A stretch of DNA of 64,000 bases from Lutraria lutraria (GCA_964023205.1 OZ026841.1:26491561-26555560); one strand, 5' to 3'. Numbered from the stretch's first letter, positions 28,387-36,350 are shown. Made by a program: numbers and translations. The notes: generated from the sequence alone by a model not told the origin.

Positions 28387-28758
28387 ATGGCACCAAAGCG
28401 ACCACTCCTGCATAAATACGGACATCTGGTTTTGGGTTTAACTCAAGCCCCAGATGGGTTAAGAAGAAAGATGATACATGGAGCATCTAAAGAAATGATT
28501 CAATGTGTGTCAGAATGCTGTCAGAATGTTTTAAAAGGCAATGTTGCCTTATCCCCCTCTCAAAAGCAAAGGTTGAAGTCCAAGCGTCAACATCTCCGCA
28601 CTTTAGCAGATAAAAGAGTATCCATTCAAAAAAAGAAACGTGTGTTGAATCAAAAAGGAGGATTATTTCCATTACTGGCTCTTGCTCCAATCATTGCTAA
28701 AGCTGTTGCTGCAGGAGCACTCAGTGGAGGTGTTGCCACACTGGTGAAAAAGCTATGA
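28387..28758 (+). CDS. Conserved Polinton small basic protein with hydrophobic tail
   Basis: 123 residues. A conserved helical part (GASKEMIQCVSECCQNVLKG, then LSPSQKQRLKSKRQHLR) is followed by a basic stretch, a KGG turn at about 90, and a hydrophobic Ala/Gly-rich tail (LALAPIIAKAVAAGALSGG). The same architecture occurs in a family of short proteins found alongside Polintons in many invertebrate genomes, and resembles membrane-active or core proteins of adenovirus-like elements; function unproven. The stop overlaps the next start as ATGA at 28755-28758. Confidence 0.75.
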   Translation: MAPKRPLLHKYGHLVLGLTQAPDGLRRKMIHGASKEMIQCVSECCQNVLKGNVALSPSQKQRLKSKRQHLRTLADKRVSIQKKKRVLNQKGGLFPLLALAPIIAKAVAAGALSGGVATLVKKL

Positions 28759-29585
28759 AGAAAATGGCTATCGTCCCGTTCAAAATGCTAGAAGAGATGA
28801 ATCGATGGAAAACAGAACAACGACCACGTTTACCTCCTCCCCCGCAAGTCAGTCAAACATCCGATTTACAGAAACAAATGGGAGACGTATTACAAAATGA
28901 ATCGTTGTCTGAATCAGAAAAAGCACAACACTATGGGCAAGTCTTGCAAAAGTTTCAACTGTCTCATCAAAAAGCACGTGAACCGGCTACTCTGGCTGCA
29001 CCAGTTACACCGGGTGCACCGGTTGTTCCAGCTGCTCAAGGTGCACAAGGGGCACAAGCGGCTCCTGCTACATTGACGGATCGGATTCTTGAAAGTGTTC
29101 CTACTACTATGCGTCGAAAAACTCAGCTTTTATTACACTTTCTACAAAATCATCCCCACATGTCATGGAATGATCAAGGGATGTTGGAATACCATGGAAA
29201 ACCAATACAAGGATCCAACATTATTGATTTGGTCAATGATGTCATACGTCATAGAAAAGGGTCGGAGCCTAGAGGATGGGAACAGTTTTCTAGTGGACTA
29301 AGAGATGTCAATGTACCACAAGAAGTGATAGGAAATAAACGGAGATGGTCATGGATGCAAAAAGCAGACGATTCGGAGGAAGATGATGAATTCTTTGATA
29401 GTTTTGTTGAGCCTCGTTCACCTATAAGTAAACCTTCCAAACGGATGAAAGCAGAACCTATAAGTAAACCTGCCAAACGGATGAAAGCAGAACCTATAAG
29501 TAAACCTGCCAAACGGATGAAAGCAGAACCTATAAGTAAACCTGTCAAACAGATGAAAGCAGAACCTAAGTGGGAAGCCTACTAG
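28755..29585 (+). CDS. Polinton structural/accessory protein with KRMKAEP repeats
   Basis: 276 residues. A coiled-coil-like start (QKQMGDVLQNESLSESEKAQ), an Ala/Pro linker (APVTPGAPVVPAAQGAQGAQ), then a folded-looking domain at about 105-195 (RKTQLLLHFLQNHPHMSWND, YHGKPIQGSNIIDLVNDVIR, VNVPQEVIGNKRRW). This domain is a recurrent companion of Polintons, function unknown. The acidic patch SEEDDEFFDS precedes four copies of ISKPAKRMKAEP, each with an NLS-like KRMK. Position between core proteins and integrase suggests a virion or nuclear-delivery role. Confidence 0.75.
   Translation: MKKMAIVPFKMLEEMNRWKTEQRPRLPPPPQVSQTSDLQKQMGDVLQNESLSESEKAQHYGQVLQKFQLSHQKAREPATLAAPVTPGAPVVPAAQGAQGAQAAPATLTDRILESVPTTMRRKTQLLLHFLQNHPHMSWNDQGMLEYHGKPIQGSNIIDLVNDVIRHRKGSEPRGWEQFSSGLRDVNVPQEVIGNKRRWSWMQKADDSEEDDEFFDSFVEPRSPISKPSKRMKAEPISKPAKRMKAEPISKPAKRMKAEPISKPVKQMKAEPKWEAY
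29420..29568. repeat. 36-bp in-gene repeat, four copies
   Basis: AACCTATAAGTAAACCTGCC with AAACGGATGAAAGCAG repeats at a 36-bp period at the end of the gene, encoding ISKPAKRMKAEP. The last copy is diverged (VKQMKAEP). Confidence 0.85.
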
Positions 29586-29590
29586 ACAAC

Positions 29591-30664
29591 ATGAACAAAA
29601 AGGTAGACAGTCTGTTACATCAGATTTATTATGATCCCCACCATCCGGCTGGTTTTGGTGGGGTAGAACGTCTTACTACAGCAGCTCGAACTCAACTGAA
29701 ATCCATTACGCCAAGTCAAGTGCGATCCTGGTTGAAGGGGCAAAAGACCTATACCCTGCACAAACCTATCCGTAGGGTATTCTCGAGACGGAAAACGATT
29801 GTGGGTGGTATTGATCATCAATGGCAAGCTGATTTGGCAGACATGCAATCCCTGGCTCAGTACAACACCCCTTATCGATATTTGTTGTGTGTTATTGACG
29901 TGTTTTCAAAATATGCTTGGGTCGTTCCCCTCAAGGATAAAACGGGGCTCACATTGGTGGAAGCGTTTCGCTCTATTCTTAAAACGAGACAACCTAAAGC
30001 GTTGCAAACCGATAAAGGAACAGAATTCAAGAATCAAAGGTTTCAACAGTTTTTAGACAAAGTAGGGATTCATTATTTTACGACTGAAAACCCAGAAACG
30101 AAGGCTAGTATAGTGGAACGTTTTCAACGGACCTTAAAATCACGCATGTGGAAATACTTTACGCATCATAAAACACGAAGGTATATTCAGGTATTGTCTG
30201 ATCTCGTGCATGCCTATAATCATCGTGTTCATCGTAGTATACAAATGGCACCCGTATCCGTAAATGAGAATAACGAATCTCAAGTGGCCTTGACCTTGTA
30301 TGGAAAATCAAGAAAAAAAGCGTCGACGACCCTTCATGTGGGAGATATTGTTCGTATCAATAAAACAAAACGTACATTTGATAAAGGTTATCTACCCAAC
30401 TGGACCACTGAACTGTTTAAAGTGATCCAAGTCAAAAAGACCCCTCCTGCTACTGTGAAATTGACTGATTTAGACGGAGAACCCATTTTGGGTTCGTTTT
30501 ATTTCTCTGAAGTACAGGTTATAAAAGATGATGCTATCTATGAAATTGAATCAGTGCTCGCACATCGCCAGAGTAAGGTAGACGGAAGACGAGAAATTAA
30601 AGTACATTGGAAAGGTTATCCTTCGAAATTTGACAGTTGGATTCCCGAATCCCATCTCGTTTGA
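29591..30664 (+). CDS. Polinton DDE integrase with C-terminal chromodomain
   Basis: 357 residues from the ATG at 29591, 5 nt after the previous stop. Retroviral-type rve core: D81 in WQADLADM, D141 in TDKGTEF and E177 in IVERFQR, giving the D,D-35-E spacing of active integrases. An N-terminal helical zinc-less domain precedes the core. Residues about 315-357 (IYEIESVL, REIKVHWKGYPSKFDSWIPE) form a chromodomain with the aromatic cage positions Y/W/W, expected to bind methylated histone tails and steer insertion. Enzyme intact. It makes the 6-bp duplication seen at the element's borders. Confidence 0.95.
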   Translation: MNKKVDSLLHQIYYDPHHPAGFGGVERLTTAARTQLKSITPSQVRSWLKGQKTYTLHKPIRRVFSRRKTIVGGIDHQWQADLADMQSLAQYNTPYRYLLCVIDVFSKYAWVVPLKDKTGLTLVEAFRSILKTRQPKALQTDKGTEFKNQRFQQFLDKVGIHYFTTENPETKASIVERFQRTLKSRMWKYFTHHKTRRYIQVLSDLVHAYNHRVHRSIQMAPVSVNENNESQVALTLYGKSRKKASTTLHVGDIVRINKTKRTFDKGYLPNWTTELFKVIQVKKTPPATVKLTDLDGEPILGSFYFSEVQVIKDDAIYEIESVLAHRQSKVDGRREIKVHWKGYPSKFDSWIPESHLV

Positions 30665-30684
30665 AGTTTGTTAATAAATACATC

Positions 30685-30930
30685 ATGTCTCAAACCGATA
30701 CGGCCAGTGTGGTAGTGACTGCCTCAGAGCAAACCAAATTGTGTGAACCCAAAAATAAGGTCACTTTTTTGTCACAAATTGTAGTGGTATTTATCATTAT
30801 TACCGTATCGCTATTTAATTTGTGTTTTCAACGACCCGATCGAGAATTGTGGCTTCTGCTTTTAAGTAGTTCTCTAGGTTATATTCTACCGAATCCCTCC
30901 TTGAAATTCAATAAACCTAAATCAACATGA
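30685..30930 (+). CDS. Small Polinton membrane protein
   Basis: 81 residues from the ATG at 30685. Two hydrophobic segments: FLSQIVVVFIIITVSLFNLC and LWLLLLSSSLGYILP, separated by a short polar loop (FQRPDRE), followed by a basic tail (KFNKPKST). The sequence around ELWLLLLSSSLGYILPNP is typical of a small protein seen next to penton in other Polintons; its function is unknown. Stop overlaps the penton start as ATGA (30927-30930). Confidence 0.72.
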   Translation: MSQTDTASVVVTASEQTKLCEPKNKVTFLSQIVVVFIIITVSLFNLCFQRPDRELWLLLLSSSLGYILPNPSLKFNKPKST

Positions 30931-31769
30931 GTTCGTTTTACATAACACTCATGAGTGATAGCTCTATGGATTTATTCCAAGACAATACGCAATGTTGTTT
31001 TCGGACCAAACTGGCAAAACCCATCCATCTCAATAAACAAGACTGGGAAATTGCCTTAGTGGAAATGATTGTTCCTAGTCAGGTCATTAATGTCACTGAA
31101 GAAGAGCGACATTTCTACATTGTCACACATGATCCTGTCCTGGGTAAGGCCTTAGAAAACTTTGAGACCTATTGTACTCTCCCCAATAAAGAAGAAAAAG
31201 GTGTACGACTTTGTATTCCTATAGGAACTTATGTCACACCCCAACATTTGATCGAGACGATTGACTTTACCGTGAAAGATCAATTAGGTAAAATATTTAG
31301 ACAGAAAGGCCTTCGATTTACCATGGGTTTTTCAGGACAAAGTAAACGCGCAAAACTGGACAGTTCGGATCAACTAGGCATTCAGTTTCATCCTCACATG
31401 TTTATTAAACTGGGTGGAGCCCCTGATAGTTCTTCGACCATCTTTTTTAAAGACACTCCGGAACCGTTTCCTCATGGCGTAGATATTAACATGGGTCATA
31501 ATCATTTGTTTGTTTATTCCGACCTTGCGTCTTATACCTATTTGGGAAACATAGAAGCCCCCATCTTACGTGTAGCTCCATTTGATCCGAGAACGAAAGC
31601 AGGAACTAACCCTCATATTCATTTCGAGTTCTTGAATTTACACTATGTACCACTGGCTAAAGCCGACTTTGACACCATCACTATCCATATAAGGGGTGAC
31701 ACTGGCCAGTCTATTCAGTTTATTCATGGGAAGTCTATGGTGAAACTACACCTACGTCAAAGACAATGA
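30927..31769 (+). CDS. Polinton penton (minor capsid, single jelly-roll)
   Basis: 280 residues. The start SFYITLMSDSSMDLFQDNT and KPIHLNKQDWEIALVEM is the hallmark of Polinton/adintovirus penton proteins, which fill the five-fold vertices of the icosahedral capsid. The rest is beta-rich, with no TM segment. Length fits the family. Placed directly before a basic minor protein and the major capsid protein, with ATGA overlaps at both ends, so the capsid genes are probably expressed as one unit. Confidence 0.88.
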   Translation: MSSFYITLMSDSSMDLFQDNTQCCFRTKLAKPIHLNKQDWEIALVEMIVPSQVINVTEEERHFYIVTHDPVLGKALENFETYCTLPNKEEKGVRLCIPIGTYVTPQHLIETIDFTVKDQLGKIFRQKGLRFTMGFSGQSKRAKLDSSDQLGIQFHPHMFIKLGGAPDSSSTIFFKDTPEPFPHGVDINMGHNHLFVYSDLASYTYLGNIEAPILRVAPFDPRTKAGTNPHIHFEFLNLHYVPLAKADFDTITIHIRGDTGQSIQFIHGKSMVKLHLRQRQ

Positions 31770-32131
31770 TACCTACTTACCAAGGTCAACCTCGACAATA
31801 TGGACACGGACTTGGATCCATGTTTAAGAAAGCCATGAAAAGAATTATGCCTTTACTGAATCCATTTGTGAAATCTGGAGTTCGCACCTTGAAAAAAGAA
31901 GGACTCCAGCAAGGAAAAGCCGCTATGAAAGATATCTTGACAGGATCAAACGTTAAACAAGTAATACGAAAACGTGGAGCCTCTGTGTTAAAAGATGTGG
32001 GTGAATCCTTGCTACATGCCGTGGCCAGCCCTAAAAGACGTATAAAGAGCAAACCAGTCAAGAAAAGACCTCATTCGAAACTTCATCATCGCCGAGTTAA
32101 GCAGGCCAGACCTCTTGATATTTTCGATTAA
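31766..32131 (+). CDS. Basic Polinton minor virion protein
   Basis: 121 residues. Glycine-rich start (QYGHGLGSMFKKAMKRIMPL), an amphipathic helix pair (SGVRTLKKEGLQQGKAAMKD), and a strongly basic C-terminal half (SPKRRIKSKPVKKRPHSKLH). It resembles in layout the membrane-lytic/core proteins of adenoviruses (pVI/pX type) and their adintovirus counterparts; that match is by composition and position rather than clear sequence identity. Starts in the penton stop codon (ATGA) and ends 2 nt before the major capsid ATG. Confidence 0.75.
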   Translation: MIPTYQGQPRQYGHGLGSMFKKAMKRIMPLLNPFVKSGVRTLKKEGLQQGKAAMKDILTGSNVKQVIRKRGASVLKDVGESLLHAVASPKRRIKSKPVKKRPHSKLHHRRVKQARPLDIFD

Positions 32132-32133
32132 TC

Positions 32134-33432
32134 ATGATGCAACACGGTTCCTGTGAATGTAGTAAGACAGAGTTGGATGTGTCTGTTGTGCCACCTACCA
32201 TGACAGCCATGCAAGAAGGTCAATGGACTGAGCATTATCCCATTTCTGCCCTGGACAATAATGCTCCGATTGAATTTGTGATTCCTGCACAGACAGAAAA
32301 ATGGACAGATCTGAATCAATCTTACCTGTACCTAAAACTCAAAATTATACAGTCAGATGGTACAGACCTAGCGGCCGACAGTGAAATTGCTACCGTCAAC
32401 AATTTCTTTCACAGCATGTTCTCAAGCATTGATGTGTATCTGAATAATAAACTGATCACCAGCAATGCGGACACGTATGGCTATCGGGCATACATAGAAA
32501 ATTTACTCTCCTTCACCTCAAGCTGTAAAGACACTCAGCTTCAGGCGCTAGAGTTATGGGCTGAAGACACCGCTGGTCATATGCTCGAAAAAGTACATGA
32601 CGGGAATAACAAGGGCTATGGTAAGAGACGTGCTCGTGTCCATCAAAGTTGTGTGGTGGAACTATGTGGACGGCTTCATTTGGATCTGATGATGCAAGAT
32701 AAATATTTACCCAATGGTATGGAAATACGCTTAAGACTAAACAAAGCGTCACCTCAATTCTGTCTCATGAGTACTTCACCGGCTAAAATCAAGTTTCTAG
32801 AAGCAGGATTTAATGTAAGAACAGTAGATTTACTGCCAGTGGTAGCCAATCAACTCAATCAACAGATTGCTCAACATAACATGAAAATCCCCATCCGACG
32901 AACTGAAGTAAAAACATTTACGATTCCTAACGGTCAACGATCCAAGATTGAAGATCATTTATTTCAAGGTCAATTGCCAAAACGTCTTATCATCGGTATG
33001 GTAAGAAATGGAGACATGAATGGAGACATGGCTACCAACCCCTTTGAGTTCCGTCATTTTACACTGAATCATCTAGAAGTCAGCATTGACGGAAAAAGTA
33101 TTCATAACAAAGCGTTTCAACCCAATTTTGAAACGGGAGAAGTTCTAAGATCCTACATGTCACTCTATCAAGCGACAGGAGCTCTTGGTCTCAATCGTTC
33201 ATTTGGATTGAGCATGAATGATTATCGGAACGGATACACACTCTGGGGGTTGGACTTGACAGCAGATCAAGGTTGCGAGGAAGGTCAACTCCATCCTATA
33301 AAAACGGGCAATCTGAGATTGGAATTTCACTTTGGAACAGCACTTGCACAAGCCATCAACGTGATTGTATTTGCGGAATACGACAATCAAATTGAAATCA
33401 ATCAATTCAGAGAAGTGCTTCTAGATTATTAG
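32134..33432 (+). CDS. Polinton major capsid protein (double jelly-roll)
   Basis: 432 residues, the usual size for the hexon-like major capsid protein of Polintons. Recognisable features: NNAPIEFVIPAQTEKWTDLN and SYLYLKLKI in the first beta-sandwich, NNFFHSMFSSIDVYLNNKLI, then EIRLRLNKASPQFCLM, and near the C-terminus FEFRHFTLNHLEVSIDGKSI and GNLRLEFHFG. Trimers would give pseudo-hexameric capsomers. The frame is intact. An adjacent penton, ATPase and protease support virion formation in this lineage. Confidence 0.92.
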   Translation: MMQHGSCECSKTELDVSVVPPTMTAMQEGQWTEHYPISALDNNAPIEFVIPAQTEKWTDLNQSYLYLKLKIIQSDGTDLAADSEIATVNNFFHSMFSSIDVYLNNKLITSNADTYGYRAYIENLLSFTSSCKDTQLQALELWAEDTAGHMLEKVHDGNNKGYGKRRARVHQSCVVELCGRLHLDLMMQDKYLPNGMEIRLRLNKASPQFCLMSTSPAKIKFLEAGFNVRTVDLLPVVANQLNQQIAQHNMKIPIRRTEVKTFTIPNGQRSKIEDHLFQGQLPKRLIIGMVRNGDMNGDMATNPFEFRHFTLNHLEVSIDGKSIHNKAFQPNFETGEVLRSYMSLYQATGALGLNRSFGLSMNDYRNGYTLWGLDLTADQGCEEGQLHPIKTGNLRLEFHFGTALAQAINVIVFAEYDNQIEINQFREVLLDY

Positions 33433-33441
33433 ATTATTAAG

Positions 33442-33906
33442 ATGGAAGACATGGATATTGAACACCTGGAAAAAGGACAAGATTACGAAATGAAGTTATT
33501 GGCGTATCCGTGTTGTACAAGTTCAAAGACGGACTTTTTACAAGAGTGCTTGAATCATCACGTCACAGAAGCACTCCAATCTTTAATTTATAATCAAGTG
33601 CATAAAGACTGTTATGGTTGTCGAGTGAATCATCCTAGTCAAGTACAACATGTACTCTGCTTATACACGAATACGGAAGAGTGGACAGAACTTTACATTC
33701 AAAAAGCGATTCAACGTTTGGACGTGTTCAAGGTCATGGAAAAGTGGTATCCTGAATTAGTGACCTTGACCGATAGTGAAAAAGGAGACGCGTGTCGATT
33801 ATGGATTCAGTTTAAAGAAGAACTCACTCAGAATCAGTTCATTGATCAGTGGATCAGTGTTTGGGCTGAACGTGTCAACAGAAATTGGCATTATGGAGAC
33901 GAATGA
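33442..33906 (+). CDS. Polinton protein with possible zinc-binding Cys/His cluster
   Basis: 154 residues, 9 nt after the capsid stop. Contains YPCCTSS near residue 22 and a CYGCRVNHPSQVQHVLCLY cluster around 57-75 (C, C, H, H, C) that could bind zinc. The remainder is helical (WTELYIQKAIQRLDVFKVME). A recurrent neighbour of the protease in Polintons but of unknown function; no confident family. Overlaps the protease start by 14 nt. Two exact TCAAGGTCA-type sites lie in it (33728, 33761). Confidence 0.7.
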   Translation: MEDMDIEHLEKGQDYEMKLLAYPCCTSSKTDFLQECLNHHVTEALQSLIYNQVHKDCYGCRVNHPSQVQHVLCLYTNTEEWTELYIQKAIQRLDVFKVMEKWYPELVTLTDSEKGDACRLWIQFKEELTQNQFIDQWISVWAERVNRNWHYGDE

Positions 33907-34483
33907 ACTACAATACCTATTAGATCATTCACCGTTATTAAAACCACTACGTGCACGTGTTTGTGCTAAAGATCAATTACCTTCAGAGAAACCGCATGAC
34001 GTGAAAGCCTATATTGTGAATACCCATAACGGGAATCAACCTGGAGAACACTGGGTGGCTCTTTATTTAAAAGACAATAAAGCAGTGTATTTTGATTCCT
34101 ACGGATTACCTCCTTTCGAAGAGATTCTATCCTTTGTGAAAAAACATGCCAACAAAACTTATCTGTGGAATGCCATGAGAATACAAGGCGATATGTTACC
34201 GGTGTGTGGTGTGTATTGTCTATTCGCTTTGGATTTTATCTCACGTGAATGTGACTTGAACCAGATACTGTTAACCCGATTCAAACCGGACATGTATGGA
34301 AAAAATGACACTTATGTGACGCATTGGTTTCAACAATATTATGGTACTTATTACATGCATGCTCAATATGTGAATAAATGTGGACAAAAGTGTTGTGCTC
34401 AACGTAACTCTAGACCAGAAGGTCACAGACGTTTGTATCATAGTATCATACATAGAAATACAACTCTTTATGGTGATCATTAA
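33893..34483 (+). CDS. Adenovirus-type cysteine protease (C5/Ulp1 fold)
   Basis: 196 residues from the ATG at 33893. Catalytic set visible: H53 in GEHWVALYL, D68 in YFDSYGLPP, Q98 in MRIQGD and C105 in PVCGVYCLF. In adenoviruses this enzyme matures capsid and core precursors; Polintons keep it beside the capsid genes. Length fits the family. Intact. Followed by AATAAA at 34551, which closes the structural gene block. Confidence 0.92.
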   Translation: METNELQYLLDHSPLLKPLRARVCAKDQLPSEKPHDVKAYIVNTHNGNQPGEHWVALYLKDNKAVYFDSYGLPPFEEILSFVKKHANKTYLWNAMRIQGDMLPVCGVYCLFALDFISRECDLNQILLTRFKPDMYGKNDTYVTHWFQQYYGTYYMHAQYVNKCGQKCCAQRNSRPEGHRRLYHSIIHRNTTLYGDH

Positions 34484-34550
34484 ATGTAAACAATGTTACT
34501 GTTTCATAAAATGTTTCATGTAGTTTCTTGTTACTGTTTCTTGTTACAAA

Positions 34551-34556
34551 AATAAA
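34551..34556 (+). terminator. Poly(A) signal after the protease
   Basis: AATAAA 67 nt past the stop at 34483, in an AT-rich stretch. It marks the end of the late-type block and contrasts with the next gene, which ends in a histone-type stem-loop. Confidence 0.6.
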
Positions 34557-34637
34557 AGTTTAGAAAAACTGAAACTAGGTGTCTGTTGTCTTTTTTCTAA
34601 GTTCATAAAAATCAAGCTCCGCACATGCATCGGCGCG

Positions 34638-34690
34638 TGACGCCATCCAACCCTAGGGTGACGTCATCCAAGCAATATGACGTCATCCAA
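34638..34690 (+). promoter_or_regulatory. Three CRE-like repeats upstream of the last Polinton gene
   Basis: TGACGCCATCCAA at 34638, TGACGTCATCCAA at 34659 and again at 34678, spaced 21 and 19 bp, ending 29 bp before the ATG at 34720. TGACGTCA is the palindromic site of CREB/ATF factors; about two-turn spacing fits cooperative binding. Confidence 0.65.
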
Positions 34691-34719
34691 CCACGAGAGT
34701 GGGCCATACAATACTTACA

Positions 34720-35196
34720 ATGCCTCATTTCATTCTGAGAACTCAAACACTCAAGATGGAGGCTTTATTCAATGAACTCAAAACAGCAAAACAACTGACT
34801 GAAAAACAGAGCAGGGTATGGCGTTCAATCAGTCGCTTAGCGGCTAGCATTGTTAGAAAAAGGGAACGTGATCTTCAATTCATTGGTGAGACTTTGAATA
34901 CCATTGAAACCAATCGATTTCATCATAGAGAAGAATTATCTCAAATGCGAGAGCAATTTCGAGATCAAGTCAGAGAAAGGCAGCGAGATGCTCGGGAACG
35001 AACGGCGAATAGACAACGGGAACAACAACAAGAAGAAGAGCATTGGCGTATCATCACTACCGCTCAAGTTGAGTACACGGAACAACCACCAGTACCAGAA
35101 CAGGAATGGTCCTGTGGGGATCCAACATGCAGGCTCTGCTATCCCCCACCAGACTGCCAATGCGAACTATGTACCCAACCAGATCAGTCAGCATAG
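34720..35196 (+). CDS. Rightmost Polinton accessory protein: coiled coil plus cysteine cluster
   Basis: 158 residues from the ATG at 34720 (an ATG at 34756 is also possible). Residues about 20-60 are helical (SRVWRSISRLAASIVRKRER). Residues 65-108 form a highly charged coiled coil (REELSQMREQFRDQVRERQR). The C-terminus has six cysteines (C132, C137, C140, C146, C148, C151) in SCGDPTCRLCYPPPDCQCEL, likely a small zinc module. Not recognised. It faces outward and its stop lies 12 nt from a histone-type stem-loop in the right terminal repeat. Layout (coiled coil then Cys tail) echoes the minus-strand gene at 19867-20190. Confidence 0.75.
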   Translation: MPHFILRTQTLKMEALFNELKTAKQLTEKQSRVWRSISRLAASIVRKRERDLQFIGETLNTIETNRFHHREELSQMREQFRDQVRERQRDARERTANRQREQQQEEEHWRIITTAQVEYTEQPPVPEQEWSCGDPTCRLCYPPPDCQCELCTQPDQSA

Positions 35197-35204
35197 ACAA
35201 CTAT

Positions 35205-35489
35205 CAACGGTCCTTTTCAGGGCCACCATGTCTTTTCGAAAGAAAATTCTCTCATTGTCTAAGTCTATACAGTACAAATAACAAAACACACACACACACA
35301 GAACATTCCTAAAATTATTTTTTGATTTCCAATTTGTCCTCATTTGTCACAATTTGTCCCCATTTTGTAAAACTTCTGGTACCGACCTTAATCTATTTAC
35401 TCTATATTCTATATGGTACCAGGAGGTATGGGTACCAGAAGGCATTGGTACCAGAAGGCATTGGTACCAGGGTACCGCCTTACACTACT
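35205..35489 (-). repeat. Polinton right terminal inverted repeat
   Basis: About 285 bp, inverted copy of the left end. It differs by fewer GACAAATTGT units, a longer GT run near 35290-35300 with a short extra stretch, and a G-to-A change in the stem-loop (GGTCCT for GGCCCT). The gene ending at 35196 runs straight into it. Confidence 0.95.
35209..35224 (+). terminator. Histone-type 3' stem-loop F (in right TIR)
   Basis: GGTCCTTTTCAGGGCC (one G-T pair) with CAAC before and ACCA after, 12 nt after the stop at 35196. CGAAAGAAAATTC follows at 35237-35249, 12-13 nt beyond the stem, matching the position and make-up of a histone downstream element. It is the inverted counterpart of stem-loop A. 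Confidence 0.83.
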
Positions 35490-36186
35490 TCCGGTGCACC
35501 AGTTCTCTCTCCCCCGGCCCCGAAGTCCCCGACCATAGATAGAATCATAGATTGAACGAATTAATTGCCTACTAATATAACACAGTCTGAGAAATTGTCT
35601 GGTTTTAAAACAAAAGTAAAAAATACATTTTTTAGACAATGAATATGAATTTTTAATGAATTGAAATAAATATTTATCTATTTAATATTGAAGTACATTT
35701 TGTAATGTATTACTTACCACTATTTGTTATTTAAGTAATTTATTTAGTTGATATCTGAGTAATCTGTTATTTTTATTTATTTATTTAGTCATTAACTTAT
35801 TCATGATAGTGTATTTCAGTATTGGTACTTCTTTAACTTAAACATGCCTTTAAATAGAATATGATTGTTGATACCAATTTATCGGTGATATGGAAAATTA
35901 TATAATGCTCAATTTTTAATGTAAAAGTAACAGTGATCAAATGTATTTGTGTTTAATATAATTGTGCAATTTTCAATAATTCTTTAATCATGTATAATGC
36001 CTCTCTATGTCATGCCACCAACACTAAAGGACCACAATGGAAATAAGAGACATCTCTTTTTTGTGTAATCCTTAGAGTTGGTGTGCCTGTCATGGGTTTT
36101 ATAAATTCATATATGTATAACTTGTTTTATTACACATGTTGTTTTATACATCCATGTATGTACATTCAATACTGAATAAATATATC

Positions 36187-36350
36187 TGCCTGTCTGTCTG
36201 TCTGTCTATCTATCTAAATGTCTGATATTCACCATACATATACATAATTATCAGATAAATGCTGATTATTGTAAATTGTTCTTGGAACTATGTCTGTACG
36301 TCTGTCCGTCCGTCCGTCTGTATGTCTGTCTGTCTGTCTGTCTGTCTTTT
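36187..36350. repeat. (TCTG)n microsatellite tracts
   Basis: Two tracts of CTGT/CCGT tetranucleotides near 36187-36220 and 36295-36348, separated by AT-rich sequence. Confidence 0.85.

Larger units (their letters stand above)
17932..35489. mobile_element. Complete Polinton/Maverick (adintovirus-like) element
   Basis: 17,558 bp, starting AGTAGTGTAAGGCGG and ending with the exact complement, flanked by a perfect 6-bp target duplication TCCGGT (17926-17931 and 35490-35495). Ends beginning AG and 6-bp duplications are diagnostic of Polintons. Gene content is also diagnostic: family B DNA polymerase, packaging ATPase, DDE integrase with chromodomain, double-jelly-roll capsid, penton and adenovirus-type protease. 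The termini are nearly identical and most genes are open, so the insertion is young, but the ATPase is frameshifted, so this copy probably cannot package by itself. Three leftmost genes (18282-21188) are on the minus strand with one small plus-strand gene among them; from the polymerase on, all genes are on the plus strand. Confidence 0.97.
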
